Shown in pieces: positions 1 to 8,513 of a stretch of DNA of 64,000 nucleotides. The notes beneath the pieces were generated by a model. It did no database searches. It saw only the letters and a program-made list of their open reading frames with translations, and was not told the origin of the DNA. Positions within the stretch are counted from its first letter, which is position 1. The number at the start of each line of letters is the position of its first letter. Made by a program: the position numbers and the translations under genes. Source of the stretch: Natronobiforma cellulositropha (GTDB taxonomy: Archaea; Halobacteriota; Halobacteria; Halobacteriales; Natrialbaceae). Location of the stretch: assembly GCF_025629245.1 (NCBI RefSeq), contig NZ_JANZXN010000015.1:292615-356614 (forward strand), given 5' to 3'.

Positions 1-114
1 CGAATGCTTTTACCAAGAAGGTTTGTACCAGCCGAACGAACGGTGTCTTCGCCTCAGATCATATGATTAGTTGATAGGTGTCGTACTCAAATAACTGGTC
101 TGGTGTTCTGGTTC

Positions 115-642
115 ATGACCGACGCGCTCGCACGGTATCTCACCGTCGAGAGCGAGGATGATCTGACCCGGATCGTCTTCGGCGTTCTGGAGCTGCTCGC
201 TGGAATCCTCGAGTTGCCCGAAGGAGTGTTTTCGACCGGCTGCGATGTCGATTTCTATATCCGCATCGACTCACGGACCTCTCAGGCCCCAGACACACTG
301 ATTTTTGCCGTCAACGGCTTTCTCACCGACGAGTTTGGTGGGACAAACTTCCCGCTCATTCACGCGTGTTCCAGGGGACCGCGAATCGTCCCGACGCCGC
401 AACTAATCTTCGACTAAGTCCGGAACAGCCATATGGCCCGCAAGGAAGCGCGAACGCTACTTAGCGCGATCAGCCCCACCGGAGCTGGGACAACAGCCCA
501 TACGTCACCCAGTTGGTGCACTTCTGGAGGAGTGGGTTCATTCGCCCTCGAGCTCGTCGAAACAGTTGACAGCACGTGCTATAAGCTGGACGACGTCACG
601 CAATTCCTTCGCGAGGTTCGCACCCTCGCTGAAGAACACTGA
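115..642 (+). pseudogene. Decayed gene of unknown function
   Basis: An open frame from ATG 115 encodes a plausible folded N-terminus (starting MTDALARYLTVESEDDLTR) but meets TAA at 415-417. The same frame reopens at 433 and ends at TGA 640-642 with a convincing amphipathic C-terminus (DDVTQFLREVRTLAEEH). Between about 434 and 560 the better-looking protein lies in the +2 frame (for example HPVGALLEEWVHSP). A nonsense mutation and at least one frameshift fit a broken gene next to the insertion sequence at 766. I do not recognise the family. It could instead be a real 100-residue gene at 115-417 followed by junk. Confidence 0.45.
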
Positions 643-765
643 CGCCCTGTGGCGATTCATCAACCCCCGAAAATGGACCTCGAGCACACCTTCTGCCGGT
701 CGGTTTTTGTGCGCCCCGAGGGCTGAGGCGCACTTCCAGTTGCCTCGAGATTACCGATGAGTACC

Positions 766-777
766 GAGGGTGTCATA
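766..777 (+). repeat. IS left terminal inverted repeat
   Basis: GAGGGTGTCATA, matching the reverse complement of 1823-1834 over all 12 bases. Confidence 0.8.
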
Positions 778-786
778 CAATTCATC

Positions 787-1779
787 TCATGCCACGAGCT
801 TGGTTCGACCCGGATTTTCACCCTGTTCGTAGTTCGTGATGGCAACGATCACTCGGAGACACAGTCCAAGATACACTTCTACCCGCGCATGGGCGCGGCC
901 TCGGGCGCGCAGCGTCCCGAGGCCGCAATCTGAACACGCACCAAACGTTCGCTCAACTTGCGTTCGGCGCTTGTACGTCTCAGCGAGGATCGAACGCTTG
1001 AGCGTGACATCCTCGGTAAATTCATTGATTCGGTCTTCGATGCGGTATTCGATATCGAGCGGATCAGTGGTGTTTCGTGCGTTGTACGGGGCGATCGGCA
1101 CGACTCCTGCTTCCAGCAGGAAGTCGTGCCAATCGAGGATGTCGTAGCCACTGTCTCCGAGCATCCAGATCGGTTGCTTGACGGCGAGCGCGTCACGGGT
1201 GACGCGCATCGCCGTCTCCTTCGAGGCCTGTTTCGCCTGCGTAAACTCCGCTGCGATCGGAATCTTTGGCCCTGCGGAAACGATCGACAGGCCGAACCCG
1301 TAGTAGTACTCTTCGGCCGTTGGGTCGTAGTTCCACGAAGCGTCATCGTTCCACGCGAGGGCTTCGAGATCAGTCGAATCGATTCGGAAGGTAGAGTCGA
1401 GCAGGCCGCAGGCAGCGGCCTGTTCGACGAGGTGGCTGAACACGTCGTCAACGACGAGTCCGAGATCGGTGAGGAAGCGATCGACCGCGTCTCTTGACGG
1501 CGGTCGATCGAAGCCACAGCTGAACCAGACGGCCGTATTCTGGAGTTCTCGGGTAACTGGACGAGGACCGTAGATCCCCTTGTAGTGGCAGTGAAGAAAC
1601 CCTCTGAAGAGTTCTGGCGGATGGTGGTCTCGTGTTCGCCCCCGCTCATCGGGGGCGAACACGTCATACTCACTGAGAAAGTCAAAGTCGAGGTATTCGA
1701 AGAGCGGAAGCGTCTCGACTGCCACGAGATTAAAGAACTCGTCTATCCAAGGCTCATCTTGCAGGGTCGCTGAACTCAT
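787..1779 (-). CDS. DDE transposase (IS4/IS5 type)
   Basis: A 330-residue protein that looks full-length for this haloarchaeal transposase group. Visible catalytic candidates are the first Asp in RIDSTD (about residue 134), the second Asp in GDSGYD (about 209), and the Glu in RRTQVERTFG (about 278). These fit the DDE order of RNase H-fold transposases, which cut and rejoin DNA at the element ends. No stop or frameshift is seen, so the copy may be active. It is read in the same direction as dcd and could receive read-through transcription from it. Confidence 0.88.
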   Translation of the reverse strand: MSSATLQDEPWIDEFFNLVAVETLPLFEYLDFDFLSEYDVFAPDERGRTRDHHPPELFRGFLHCHYKGIYGPRPVTRELQNTAVWFSCGFDRPPSRDAVDRFLTDLGLVVDDVFSHLVEQAAACGLLDSTFRIDSTDLEALAWNDDASWNYDPTAEEYYYGFGLSIVSAGPKIPIAAEFTQAKQASKETAMRVTRDALAVKQPIWMLGDSGYDILDWHDFLLEAGVVPIAPYNARNTTDPLDIEYRIEDRINEFTEDVTLKRSILAETYKRRTQVERTFGACSDCGLGTLRARGRAHARVEVYLGLCLRVIVAITNYEQGENPGRTKLVA

Positions 1780-1822
1780 TCCACCTCAGCGTTCACCCTG
1801 CTCTTTGGTATGCTAACTGTTC

Positions 1823-1834
1823 TATGACACCCTC
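1823..1834 (-). repeat. IS right terminal inverted repeat
   Basis: TATGACACCCTC on the plus strand, the exact inverse of 766-777. It lies 43 bp upstream of the transposase start. Confidence 0.8.
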
Positions 1835-1843
1835 TCCGGGAGG

Positions 1844-2455
1844 CTACTCGAGGTCGCGCCCGCTCGAGCGCTGGTCGCCGCCGAACTCGTGGTCACCGCC
1901 GATCCGCGAGGCCTGCGGGCCGTCCTGGTCCTGGTACTTCGAGCCGCGCCCGCTGCCGTAGGGGCGCTCTGCGGGCGTCTTCAGCTCCGTGAACGTCAGC
2001 TGTGAGACGCGCATCCCCGGCGTGAGCGCGACGGGTGCGGTGCCGAGGTTCGAGAGTTCGAGGGTGATCTGACCTCTGTAGCCCGGATCGCACAGCCCCG
2101 CCGTGGCGTGGACGACGACGGCGAGGCGGCCGAGCGAGGAGCGCCCCTCGACGTGGGCGATCAGGTCCGCGGGAATCTCGACGCGCTCGTGGGTCGTCCC
2201 CAGCACGAAGTCGCCGGGGTGGAGGATGAAGTCCTCGCCGTCGTCGACGACCGTCTCCGTCACGTACTCGTCGACTTCGTGGTCGGCCCCCGGGTGGATA
2301 CACGGGATGTTCGTCCGCCGGAACTCGAGGAAGCGCTCGCCGAGGCGCAGGTCGACGCTCGCGGGCTGAATCTGGAGGTCGTAGTCGTCGATCGGCTCGA
2401 TCACGAGGTCGCCCGCCTCGAGTCGGTCGAGGATGTCGGCGTCGGAGAGGATCAT
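1844..2455 (-). CDS. dcd: dCTP deaminase
   Basis: A 203-residue trimeric dUTPase-fold enzyme that deaminates dCTP to dUTP, the precursor route to dTMP. Conserved segments are visible: the phosphate/substrate motif VEGRSSLGR (residues 102-110) and the HATAG...DPGY..ITLE block (116-133), where Glu133 matches the catalytic Glu of the family. The length and the Gly/Asp-rich tail are usual for haloarchaeal Dcd. A TATA-like TTTTAGG lies just upstream of the ATG on this strand, preceded by paired TTCGCGAA boxes. The IS element begins 9 bp beyond the stop codon. Confidence 0.95.
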   Translation of the reverse strand: MILSDADILDRLEAGDLVIEPIDDYDLQIQPASVDLRLGERFLEFRRTNIPCIHPGADHEVDEYVTETVVDDGEDFILHPGDFVLGTTHERVEIPADLIAHVEGRSSLGRLAVVVHATAGLCDPGYRGQITLELSNLGTAPVALTPGMRVSQLTFTELKTPAERPYGSGRGSKYQDQDGPQASRIGGDHEFGGDQRSSGRDLE

Positions 2456-2487
2456 TACTCGCCAGTCGAAGCACCAGTCCTAAAACC

Positions 2488-2521
2488 TTCGCGAAAGGGA
2501 ACCACTCGTTTCGCGAAAGGG
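2488..2521. promoter_or_regulatory. Paired TTCGCGAA boxes upstream of dcd (candidate operator)
   Basis: TTCGCGAAAGGG occurs at 2488-2499 and again at 2510-2521. The spacing is exactly 22 bp, two helical turns. The core TTCGCGAA is a perfect palindrome in both copies. The pair lies 33-66 nt upstream of the dcd ATG, directly behind a TATA-like TTTTAGG (minus strand). It is in the dcd-pth2 intergenic region, where a dimeric regulator could sit next to the preinitiation complex. The regulatory role is inferred. Confidence 0.55.
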
Positions 2522-2606
2522 GACCAACTCGCTCGCTCGAGGTCCCACTACAGCGCCAGCGCACGATATCACCGCGCATATAGCCCCGGAGACCCTCTCT
2601 CGAGCC

Positions 2607-2945
2607 ATGAAACAGGCCATCGTCGCCAGGACCGACATCGGCATGGGGACCGGAAAGCTCGCCGCACAGGTCGCACACGCCTCGCTCTCGGCGTTCGAAA
2701 AGACCGACTCGAGGGCGGCCTCGGCGTGGAAAGGCGGCGGCCAGAAGAAGGTGGTCCTGAAGGCGAGCGACGAGCGAACCCTCTACGAACTCGCCGAGAT
2801 CGCCGACCACGAGGGCGTCCCGAACGCCGTCATCCGCGACGCCGGCCACACCCAGTTAGAACCGGGCACCGTCACCGCCCTCGCGGTCGGTCCCGCCGAG
2901 GACGACCTGGTCGACCGCGTGACGGGCGACCTCTCCTTGCTGTAG
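2607..2945 (+). CDS. pth2: Peptidyl-tRNA hydrolase, archaeal type
   Basis: A 112-residue Pth2 protein that recycles peptidyl-tRNAs dropped by stalled ribosomes. The family hallmark near the N-terminus is present ([15 protein letters not shown], about residues 12-26), as are a Lys-rich KKVVLKA strand and the C-terminal [13 protein letters not shown] segment. Length is normal for the family. A TATA-like CATATA at about 2576-2581 puts the transcription start close to the ATG, so the message is probably leaderless. It lies upstream of truD on the same strand, with a small antisense gene between. Confidence 0.95.
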   Translation: MKQAIVARTDIGMGTGKLAAQVAHASLSAFEKTDSRAASAWKGGGQKKVVLKASDERTLYELAEIADHEGVPNAVIRDAGHTQLEPGTVTALAVGPAEDDLVDRVTGDLSLL

Positions 2946-3016
2946 TCTTCTCGGTGCGCACCGCTGGCGGGGGTTCTTCGGCGTCTCCGATGGAGTCTCC
3001 TCCGTAGGCGCTGTCG

Positions 3017-3268
3017 TCACCCAGTCACGGAGAGCCACAGCGCGACGGCGACGAACACACTCGAGAGGACGAGTGCGCCAGCGATGCCAGCCCGCTTCTC
3101 GAGTGCGCCCTCGTCGTACTCGAGGAGGGCGATCAAAACGGTGGCGGCGAGCACGCCGCCGATCGTGGCGGCGCTCACGCCGCCGCCGCTCAGCACGTTC
3201 GTGGCGACGAGTGTGGTGACTGCGACACCGATTATCGTGAGCCGCTCGTTCAGGGTCGTCGTTGCCAT
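3017..3268 (-). CDS. Small membrane protein
   Basis: An 83-residue protein starting at ATG 3268 ([10 protein letters not shown]). Three hydrophobic stretches (about residues 10-28, 33-48 and 60-80) suggest a three-helix membrane protein with a short polar YDEGALEKR loop. The upstream extension of the frame is not convincing. It is transcribed divergently from truD. No family recognised. Confidence 0.6.
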   Translation of the reverse strand: MATTTLNERLTIIGVAVTTLVATNVLSGGGVSAATIGGVLAATVLIALLEYDEGALEKRAGIAGALVLSSVFVAVALWLSVTG

Positions 3269-3375
3269 CGTGGGTTGGTCTGGGTTCGACCGCCCGGAGC
3301 TTAAGCCCACCAGACACAGCACGCACACACGAAACCCGAGGAGTCTTTTGGCCGTCGGACCCGAGAGGGAGACGA

Positions 3376-4716
3376 ATGCGCCCGGCACACCCACTCGAGC
3401 AGGCCGTCGGCATCGAACACTACGTCAGCGACACCGACGGCGTCGGCGGCCGCCTGCGCGCGAGCGACGCCGACTTTCGCGTCCGCGAACTCGAGCGCTT
3501 CTCGACCGAGTCGCTCGAGGCGACGACGGACGCCTACCCCCACCTCGTCGTGCGGGCGACGCTCTCGGGCTGGGACACCAACGACTTCGTCTCCCGGCTC
3601 TCCGACGCGCTGGGGATGAGCCGCAGACGCGTCTCCTGGGCTGGTACCAAGGACAAACGGGCGATCACCACCCAGCTGTTTTCGATCTACGGTGCGGAAC
3701 CCGCCGACCTCCCCGAGATCCGCGGCGTCGACCTCGAGATCGTCGGCCGAGCGGGGCGCGCACTCGAGTTCGGCGACCTCGCGGGCAACGCCTTCGAACT
3801 GGCCGTGAGCGACGCCGACCGCCCCGAGAACGCCCCGGCGATCACCGACGAGTTGCGCGCCTTCGCGGACGCCGACGGCGACCAGATCGGCGTCCCCAAC
3901 TTCTTCGGCCAGCAGCGCTTCGGGAGCAGGCGCCCGATCACCCACGAGGTCGGACTCGAGATCGTCCGTGGCGACTGGGAGGGCGCGGTGATGGCCTACC
4001 TCGGCGGGCCGACGGCGAGCGAACCCGAGGAGACCCAGGCCGCCCGGGCGTTCGTCGAGGAGACGCGCGACTGGCAGGCGGCGCTCGAGCGCTTCCCCCG
4101 GGGACTCGGCTACGAGCGCTCGCTGCTCCACGGCCTGGCTGAGAGCGGCGAGGGCAGCGCCCCCACCCAGGAGACGTTCCGTGCGGCGCTCGAGCGTCTC
4201 CCCGACAACCTCCAGAAGCTGTTCGTCCACGCCGCCCAGTCCTACGCGTTCAACCTGATCCTCGGCGAGCGCCTCGAGCGCGGCCTGCCCTTCGACCGGC
4301 CGGTCGAGGGTGACGTGGTCTGTTTCGCGGATCGACAGGCACCCGAGGGGCTGGCGCTGCCGGACGTCGGACGCGAGCAACGCGTCTCCGAACGCCGCCT
4401 GCGCTCTGTCACCCGTCACTGTGAGCGCGGCCGGGCGTTCGTCACCGCCCCGCTGGTCGGCACCGAGACCGACGTCGCCGCGGGCGAACCCGGTGAGATC
4501 GAACGCGACGTCCTCGCGAGACTCGACCTCGAGCCGGGGGACTTCGACCTCCCGGACGACCATCACTCGAGCGGGACTCGACGGGCGATTCTCGTCACCA
4601 CGGAACTCGAGACCGAGGCCGACCCGCTCTCGCTCGCGTTCTCGCTGCCGAAGGGCTCGTACGCGACGGTCGTGATGCGGGAGTACCTGAAGGTGGATCC
4701 GATCGACCTCGGCTGA
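3376..4716 (+). CDS. truD: tRNA pseudouridine(13) synthase
   Basis: A 446-residue TruD. It isomerises U13 in tRNA to pseudouridine. The catalytic motif AGTKDKRA is at residues 89-96 with Asp93 as the nucleophile, and the conserved NFFGQQRFG is at 175-183. A long insertion follows (about 200-300), as is usual in archaeal TruD, then the C-terminal part with [20 protein letters not shown] 3376 was chosen because the 38 residues upstream in frame lack family similarity and the distance from upstream AT-rich DNA fits a leaderless start. Confidence 0.95.
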   Translation: MRPAHPLEQAVGIEHYVSDTDGVGGRLRASDADFRVRELERFSTESLEATTDAYPHLVVRATLSGWDTNDFVSRLSDALGMSRRRVSWAGTKDKRAITTQLFSIYGAEPADLPEIRGVDLEIVGRAGRALEFGDLAGNAFELAVSDADRPENAPAITDELRAFADADGDQIGVPNFFGQQRFGSRRPITHEVGLEIVRGDWEGAVMAYLGGPTASEPEETQAARAFVEETRDWQAALERFPRGLGYERSLLHGLAESGEGSAPTQETFRAALERLPDNLQKLFVHAAQSYAFNLILGERLERGLPFDRPVEGDVVCFADRQAPEGLALPDVGREQRVSERRLRSVTRHCERGRAFVTAPLVGTETDVAAGEPGEIERDVLARLDLEPGDFDLPDDHHSSGTRRAILVTTELETEADPLSLAFSLPKGSYATVVMREYLKVDPIDLG

Positions 4717-4790
4717 GCGGACGCTCGCCCGAGCGCCCGAGTCGGGCGGTGAAACACACCGGTTTTAGGGAGCGACCACGAACGCCCGCT

Positions 4791-5507
4791 ATGGAGTGTC
4801 GCCAGTGTGGTTCGCCCCTCGAGAGACCCGGGGACTTCTGTCTCGTCTGTGAGGGGGCGAACGCCGACGCGGTCGTCCTCGCGGCCACGCGCGAGCGAGC
4901 GACGCTGACGGTACTCGAGGGCGAGGAGGTGCTCGGCGAGACGACGATCACGACCACGCCCGAGGAGGGTGAGAACGAGGTCGTCGAACTGCGAAACTTC
5001 GCCGGACTGATCGGCGACGAACTGCGCCGCAAGCGCCCCGAAGAGGTGTTCGCTGCAGGCGATCGGGACGTGGTACGGAGCGTTCGCGAGGACGTCCACT
5101 ACGCCTTCTACCGCGTCGACGAGACGGACCCGGTGGGGGACGTGCTCTCGCGTCGCGGGACGCGCGCGCTCGACGTGGTCGAGCGCCCCGTCAGCGAGAA
5201 GATCGGCGGCAGTCACACGACGCTCATCGGCGGCCGAGACGGGATGGGCGTCATCGCGTCGGTCGCGGCGCACCCGCACGTGAAGAAGGTGATTCCGGGA
5301 CCGATCGACGCCGGCGGCAAAGGCTCGCAGTCGGGCCTGCGCGCGAAGGTGACCCGTTCGGACGACGGCGGGAACCTCAGACTGCTCGTCAGAGACGGCT
5401 CGAGCGTCCAGGAGAACCGCATCGTCACCACGGCTCGAGACCGCGAACTCGGCGAACGCGTCCGCGAAGACCTGAACGACGCGCTCGCCGAGGACGGGTT
5501 CCGGTGA
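4791..5507 (+). CDS. DUF2103-type metal-binding protein
   Basis: A 238-residue protein with an N-terminal zinc-ribbon-like pattern, Cys3-Cys6 and Cys17-Cys20, and a well-conserved C-terminal half (EKIGGSHTTLIGGRDGMGVIA and VKKVIPGPIDAGGKG). It resembles the archaeal DUF2103 family of predicted metal-binding proteins, whose biochemical role is unknown to me. ATG 4791 was selected because it begins the Cys pattern directly. It follows truD by 74 nt, and its stop overlaps a possible GTG of the next small gene. Confidence 0.8.
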   Translation: MECRQCGSPLERPGDFCLVCEGANADAVVLAATRERATLTVLEGEEVLGETTITTTPEEGENEVVELRNFAGLIGDELRRKRPEEVFAAGDRDVVRSVREDVHYAFYRVDETDPVGDVLSRRGTRALDVVERPVSEKIGGSHTTLIGGRDGMGVIASVAAHPHVKKVIPGPIDAGGKGSQSGLRAKVTRSDDGGNLRLLVRDGSSVQENRIVTTARDRELGERVREDLNDALAEDGFR

Positions 5508-5560
5508 CCGACTCGCAGCCCCCAGCCTTTTCGGTCTCGATACTGTCAGATTCCTCCACC

Positions 5561-5755
5561 ATGGTCGCCCGCGAAGACGCCGTGCTGGCGCTCGTCGCCG
5601 TGCTCGCCCTCAGTGGTCCCCTCCTCCGGACGTTCGTCACCGTCTCGGGACGGGGGACGGCCGTGCTCGCGATTCCGCTCGTCCCGGCGGGCTTTCTCGC
5701 GGCGCTCCTGGTGATCGTCGGCGAACTGTTCGTCGCCCAGCGCGTCGTCTCGTGA
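5561..5755 (+). CDS. Small two-helix membrane protein
   Basis: A 64-residue protein from ATG 5561 with two hydrophobic segments (about 7-25 and 35-58). A longer form from GTG 5504 would overlap the preceding stop codon (GTGA) and add 19 residues. The ATG form is preferred because it starts just before the first membrane helix. No family recognised; it precedes the ribosomal protein gene on the same strand. Confidence 0.55.
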   Translation: MVAREDAVLALVAVLALSGPLLRTFVTVSGRGTAVLAIPLVPAGFLAALLVIVGELFVAQRVVS

Positions 5756-5806
5756 CGACCGGAACTCAACAGGTTTAAGCGTCCCCTGCGGGTAGCATCG
5801 GGTATT

Positions 5807-6076
5807 ATGGCCAAGCAAGGGAAGCGAATTGTTGGCAGTGCAGGCCGCTTCGGCGCGCGCTACGGCCGCGTCGCCCGACGACGCGTCAGTGAGATCGAAC
5901 ACGACATGAACCACGCAGAAGTCGACGACACCGACGTCACCCGCGTCGGCACCGGTATCTGGCGCAACGAGGACACCGGCGAACTGTTCACCGGCGGTGC
6001 CTACCGGCCGGAGACGCCCGCTGGCCGGACCGTCACGCGCTCGATCCGCGCCGCACTCGGCGAAGACAACGAATAA
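5807..6076 (+). CDS. rpl37ae: Large ribosomal subunit protein L37Ae
   Basis: An 89-residue L37Ae/eL43 protein with the family core [19 protein letters not shown] at residues 13-31 and ...[17 protein letters not shown] at the end. The zinc-ribbon segment that carries four cysteines in most archaeal and eukaryotic homologues contains no Cys here. It reads as Asp/Glu/Thr-rich ([20 protein letters not shown]) with the GTGIW core kept. A TTTAAG TATA-like box lies about 35 nt upstream. It heads a compact L37Ae-rpoP-pcc1 series. Confidence 0.92.
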   Translation: MAKQGKRIVGSAGRFGARYGRVARRRVSEIEHDMNHAEVDDTDVTRVGTGIWRNEDTGELFTGGAYRPETPAGRTVTRSIRAALGEDNE

Positions 6077-6105
6077 ACCCCACCGGTTCGTATCTACACC
6101 GTCAC

Positions 6106-6240
6106 ATGAGCTACAAGTGCTCCCGCTGTAAGCGAGACGTCGAACTGGACGAGTACGGTGGCGTCCGCTGTCCCTACTGCGGACACCGCGTCCTCCTGAA
6201 AGAGCGCAGCCGCGACGTGAAAGAAGTCTCGGTGCACTGA
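6106..6240 (+). CDS. rpoP: DNA-directed RNA polymerase subunit P
   Basis: A 44-residue zinc-ribbon protein with Cys5-x2-Cys8 and Cys22-x2-Cys25 followed by basic [10 protein letters not shown]. This is the archaeal counterpart of eukaryotic Rpb12 and part of the Rpo3-Rpo10-Rpo11-Rpo12 assembly platform. The gene starts 29 nt after rpl37ae and is followed 21 nt later by pcc1, the same order seen in many euryarchaea. Confidence 0.95.
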   Translation: MSYKCSRCKRDVELDEYGGVRCPYCGHRVLLKERSRDVKEVSVH

Positions 6241-6261
6241 GAAGCCGCACACCGCCTTCGA

Positions 6262-6522
6262 GTGTCTTCTCACACCGCCTCACTCGAGTTCGAAGCCGAC
6301 TCCACCGAGAGCGCCCGCCTCCTCACCGCGAGCGTCGCTCGAGAGGTCGGCCAGATCGACGACGAACGCTCGGCGACGACCATCCGTCGTGAGGGCTCGA
6401 CCGTCGTCTGTGAGGTCACGGCGACGGACGTAACCGCGTTGCGTGCGGCGCTCAACACCTGGTTCTCGCTCGTCTCCGTCGCCGAGTCCGTCCACGCCAT
6501 CGGTGAGCGGGCGCTCGAGTGA
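6262..6522 (+). CDS. pcc1: KEOPS complex subunit Pcc1
   Basis: An 86-residue Pcc1-type protein with a GTG start. Pcc1 dimerises within the KEOPS complex that makes the universal t6A modification of ANN-decoding tRNAs. The beta-alpha-beta fold is visible as an acidic N-terminal strand (ASLEFEADS), a helix and the C-terminal LRAALNTWFSLVSVAESVHAIG. The length is typical for archaeal Pcc1. Position directly after rpoP supports the assignment. Confidence 0.85.
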   Translation: MSSHTASLEFEADSTESARLLTASVAREVGQIDDERSATTIRREGSTVVCEVTATDVTALRAALNTWFSLVSVAESVHAIGERALE

Positions 6523-6554
6523 ACCGGGAACCGCTGCACCGGCTACCGAGCCCG

Positions 6555-7133
6555 TTAGGCGACGGCGAATCCGCTCACGAGGACGTAGCCACCGACGAGC
6601 ACTAACACCGTCGAGACGAGCCACCGGTCGAGTCGCTCCGAGATGCCGTCGACGACGACGCGCGAGACGACGAGACGGGCGACGAGGAAGACGAAGCCAG
6701 CACCGATCACGTACGACGTGACGACGAGCGCCAGTTCGCTCCTCGAGAGGTCGGCGAAGAACGGGATGTAGACGGCGAGGTTCTCACCGCTGAGACCGAT
6801 GCTCGCGCTGGTGACGACACCGACCCGGCCGACAGCGTTCGGCACGGGAATGGACTGTTCGACCGTCGTCTCCGGCGGGCGACGGAAGAGACCCCAGAGA
6901 CCGATGCTGAGGGGGAGGACGCCGAGGAGGAACGTCCACTCGTGAAAGAGTTCGGCGGCGACGGCCGCGCCGACGACTGCGGCGACGAGTCCGACACCGA
7001 AACCGACGGAGTGGCCGACGAACACCTCCCAGCTCCGATACTCGTTGTCCGCACAGAAGACGCCGACAACGAGGAGCGCATCGAGGTTCGTCACGACGAA
7101 CAGCCACAGACCGACGAGCAAGAGAGTCTCCAC
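6555..7133 (-). CDS. Cadmium-resistance/LysE-like membrane transporter (CadD family)
   Basis: A 192-residue integral membrane protein with about six hydrophobic segments. The N-terminal signature [22 protein letters not shown] and the mid-protein [15 protein letters not shown] resemble CadD-type exporters, which are named after cadmium efflux in Gram-positive bacteria; the ion is not predictable here. GTG 7133 was selected because a TATA-like GATATAC lies about 30 nt further upstream and the extra 30 residues of the longest frame are not membrane-like. Confidence 0.75.
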   Translation of the reverse strand: METLLLVGLWLFVVTNLDALLVVGVFCADNEYRSWEVFVGHSVGFGVGLVAAVVGAAVAAELFHEWTFLLGVLPLSIGLWGLFRRPPETTVEQSIPVPNAVGRVGVVTSASIGLSGENLAVYIPFFADLSRSELALVVTSYVIGAGFVFLVARLVVSRVVVDGISERLDRWLVSTVLVLVGGYVLVSGFAVA

Positions 7134-7297
7134 GGACGGTACGAACGTCCCACCGGACCCGTATATCGCTTCCTCTCTATGGCGCTCGCTCGCCGGTGTG
7201 GCGACCGTCAGACAGCGCGCCACGTACCCTGCTCACCCCACGCGGTCGGACATCGATACCGCCGGGGTTTATCAGTCAGGGACTCGAGGGTCGAGGT

Positions 7298-7672
7298 ATG
7301 CAGGGTAATCTACCACCAGAAGCGCAGGAGAAAATCGAAGAACTACAGGGACTCCAGGAGACCGCCCAGACCGTCGCGGTCCAGAAACAGGAGTCACAGT
7401 CCTCGCTCACCGATGCGGAGAACGCACTCGAGGAACTCGAGAACATCGACGAGGACGCCCAGATGTACCGGCAGGTCGGCGAACTCCTCGTCGCGACCGA
7501 CTACGACGACGCCCAGGACTCACTCGAGGAGAAAGTCGACAGCTTAGAGATCCGTCTCGAGACGCTCGAGAAGCAAGAACAGCGCGTCCAGCAGCAGTTC
7601 GAGCGTCTCCAGGGCGAGCTCGAGGGACTCCTCGGCGGCGGCATGGGCGGCCCGAGCGCGGGCGGCGCCTGA
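7298..7672 (+). CDS. pfdB: Prefoldin beta subunit
   Basis: A 124-residue prefoldin beta subunit. Two long coiled-coil helices (about 5-45 and 70-115) flank a short beta-hairpin segment ([19 protein letters not shown]). The archaeal prefoldin hexamer (two alpha, four beta) hands unfolded proteins to the thermosome. A Gly-rich tail ([12 protein letters not shown]) follows the second helix. The ATG begins the conserved [18 protein letters not shown]-terminus. Confidence 0.95.
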   Translation: MQGNLPPEAQEKIEELQGLQETAQTVAVQKQESQSSLTDAENALEELENIDEDAQMYRQVGELLVATDYDDAQDSLEEKVDSLEIRLETLEKQEQRVQQQFERLQGELEGLLGGGMGGPSAGGA

Positions 7673-7676
7673 GCCG

Positions 7677-7964
7677 ATGACGCACCCGGCCCGAGCGGTC
7701 GCCGATGGTGGCCACGACGAACCGTCAGACGAAGCGGTCGTCACCGCTGCCTCGGAGGCCGCAGAGGGCGTCATCTTCGACCACTACAAACAGTCGGCAG
7801 TTCGTGACCTCGACGTCACCGTCACGTTCGAGGAGGGCGTCCTCGAAGTCGACGTCTACCTGAACGTTCCCGGGGCGGACGAGACGACTGCCGACCCCGA
7901 GACCGTCACCGACGAGGCCGTCGCCGCGGCACGCGACGCCGTCGACACGCTCTTCGGCGAGTAA
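7677..7964 (+). CDS. DUF3194-type protein
   Basis: A 95-residue acidic protein starting 4 nt after pfdB, which indicates co-transcription. It matches what is known of archaeal DUF3194 proteins, which commonly sit beside the prefoldin beta gene. A helix (SDEAVVTAASEAAEGVIFDHY) is followed by strands (DLDVTVTFEEGVLEVDVYLNV). Function unknown; a role alongside prefoldin is suggested only by neighbourhood. Confidence 0.75.
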   Translation: MTHPARAVADGGHDEPSDEAVVTAASEAAEGVIFDHYKQSAVRDLDVTVTFEEGVLEVDVYLNVPGADETTADPETVTDEAVAAARDAVDTLFGE

Positions 7965-8043
7965 GGTCTCGTTACACCCACTTTTCGCGGTCCGTGACCG
8001 TCAGTGATTTCTCTCCGATGGTGTCGGATGTTAATGTGTGAGC

Positions 8044-8049
8044 TATATA
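8044..8049 (+). promoter_or_regulatory. TATA box for the SCP2-like/hydrolase pair
   Basis: TATATA within AGCTATATACTCG. Transcription would start near 8072, which excludes GTG 8060 and supports GTG 8084 as the start of the following gene. Confidence 0.55.
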
Positions 8050-8083
8050 CTCGTTCTCGGTGCAGCACATCGGTGGTGATACA

Positions 8084-8512
8084 GTGAACGAAACCGAACT
8101 CGGCACCCACGAGTGGTGGGAGACGTACAAGGAGACGGTGAACAGCGATCCGGAACTCGAGGTACGCGGTCACGACAAATTCAACGAAAATTTCTACGTG
8201 CAGATGGGCGACGAGCGCGTCCTCCTCGAGATGGCAGACGGCAAGATCGACACCGTGGTTCCGAACCCGACGCTGAACCACCGCTGGACGTTCGGGGTCG
8301 AAGGCGACCGCGAAGCCTGGGAGGAGTTCGTCCAGGAGACGCCGCCACCGTTCAACCACGAGATCATCGCCTCACACTATCGGACGGCGGTCCGAAACGA
8401 GGACGGCCACCTGCAGCTGACCGGTGACAACAAGAAGATCTTCCAGAACCTCAGGGCGTTCCAGCGGACGCTCGAGTTGATGCGTGTCGCCCACAACAAC
8501 GGAGGTGCCTGA
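8084..8512 (+). CDS. SCP2-like small protein
   Basis: A 142-residue soluble acidic protein that resembles SCP2 sterol-transfer-like proteins (NFYVQMGDERVLLEMADGKIDTV, then a helical C-terminus ending FQRTLELMRVAHNNGGA). In that fold a hydrophobic tunnel binds lipids or acyl groups. The resemblance is by eye only. GTG 8084 fits the TATA position better than GTG 8060. It is separated from the next gene, an alpha/beta hydrolase, by 1 nt, so the two are very likely translated together. Confidence 0.6.
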   Translation: MNETELGTHEWWETYKETVNSDPELEVRGHDKFNENFYVQMGDERVLLEMADGKIDTVVPNPTLNHRWTFGVEGDREAWEEFVQETPPPFNHEIIASHYRTAVRNEDGHLQLTGDNKKIFQNLRAFQRTLELMRVAHNNGGA

Positions 8513-8513
8513 G

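Larger units (their letters stand above)
766..1834. mobile_element. Insertion sequence, about 1.07 kb, with one transposase
   Basis: A single transposase gene (787-1779, minus strand) is bounded by a perfect 12-bp terminal inverted repeat, GAGGGTGTCATA at 766-777 and its complement at 1823-1834. The size and organisation are typical of small haloarchaeal IS4/IS5-type elements. The flanks (TGAGTACC on the left, TCCGGGAG on the right) show no target-site duplication. The copy may therefore be old, or may derive from recombination between copies. Its right end lies 9 bp from the dcd stop codon, with the transposase in the same orientation as dcd. Confidence 0.85.
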
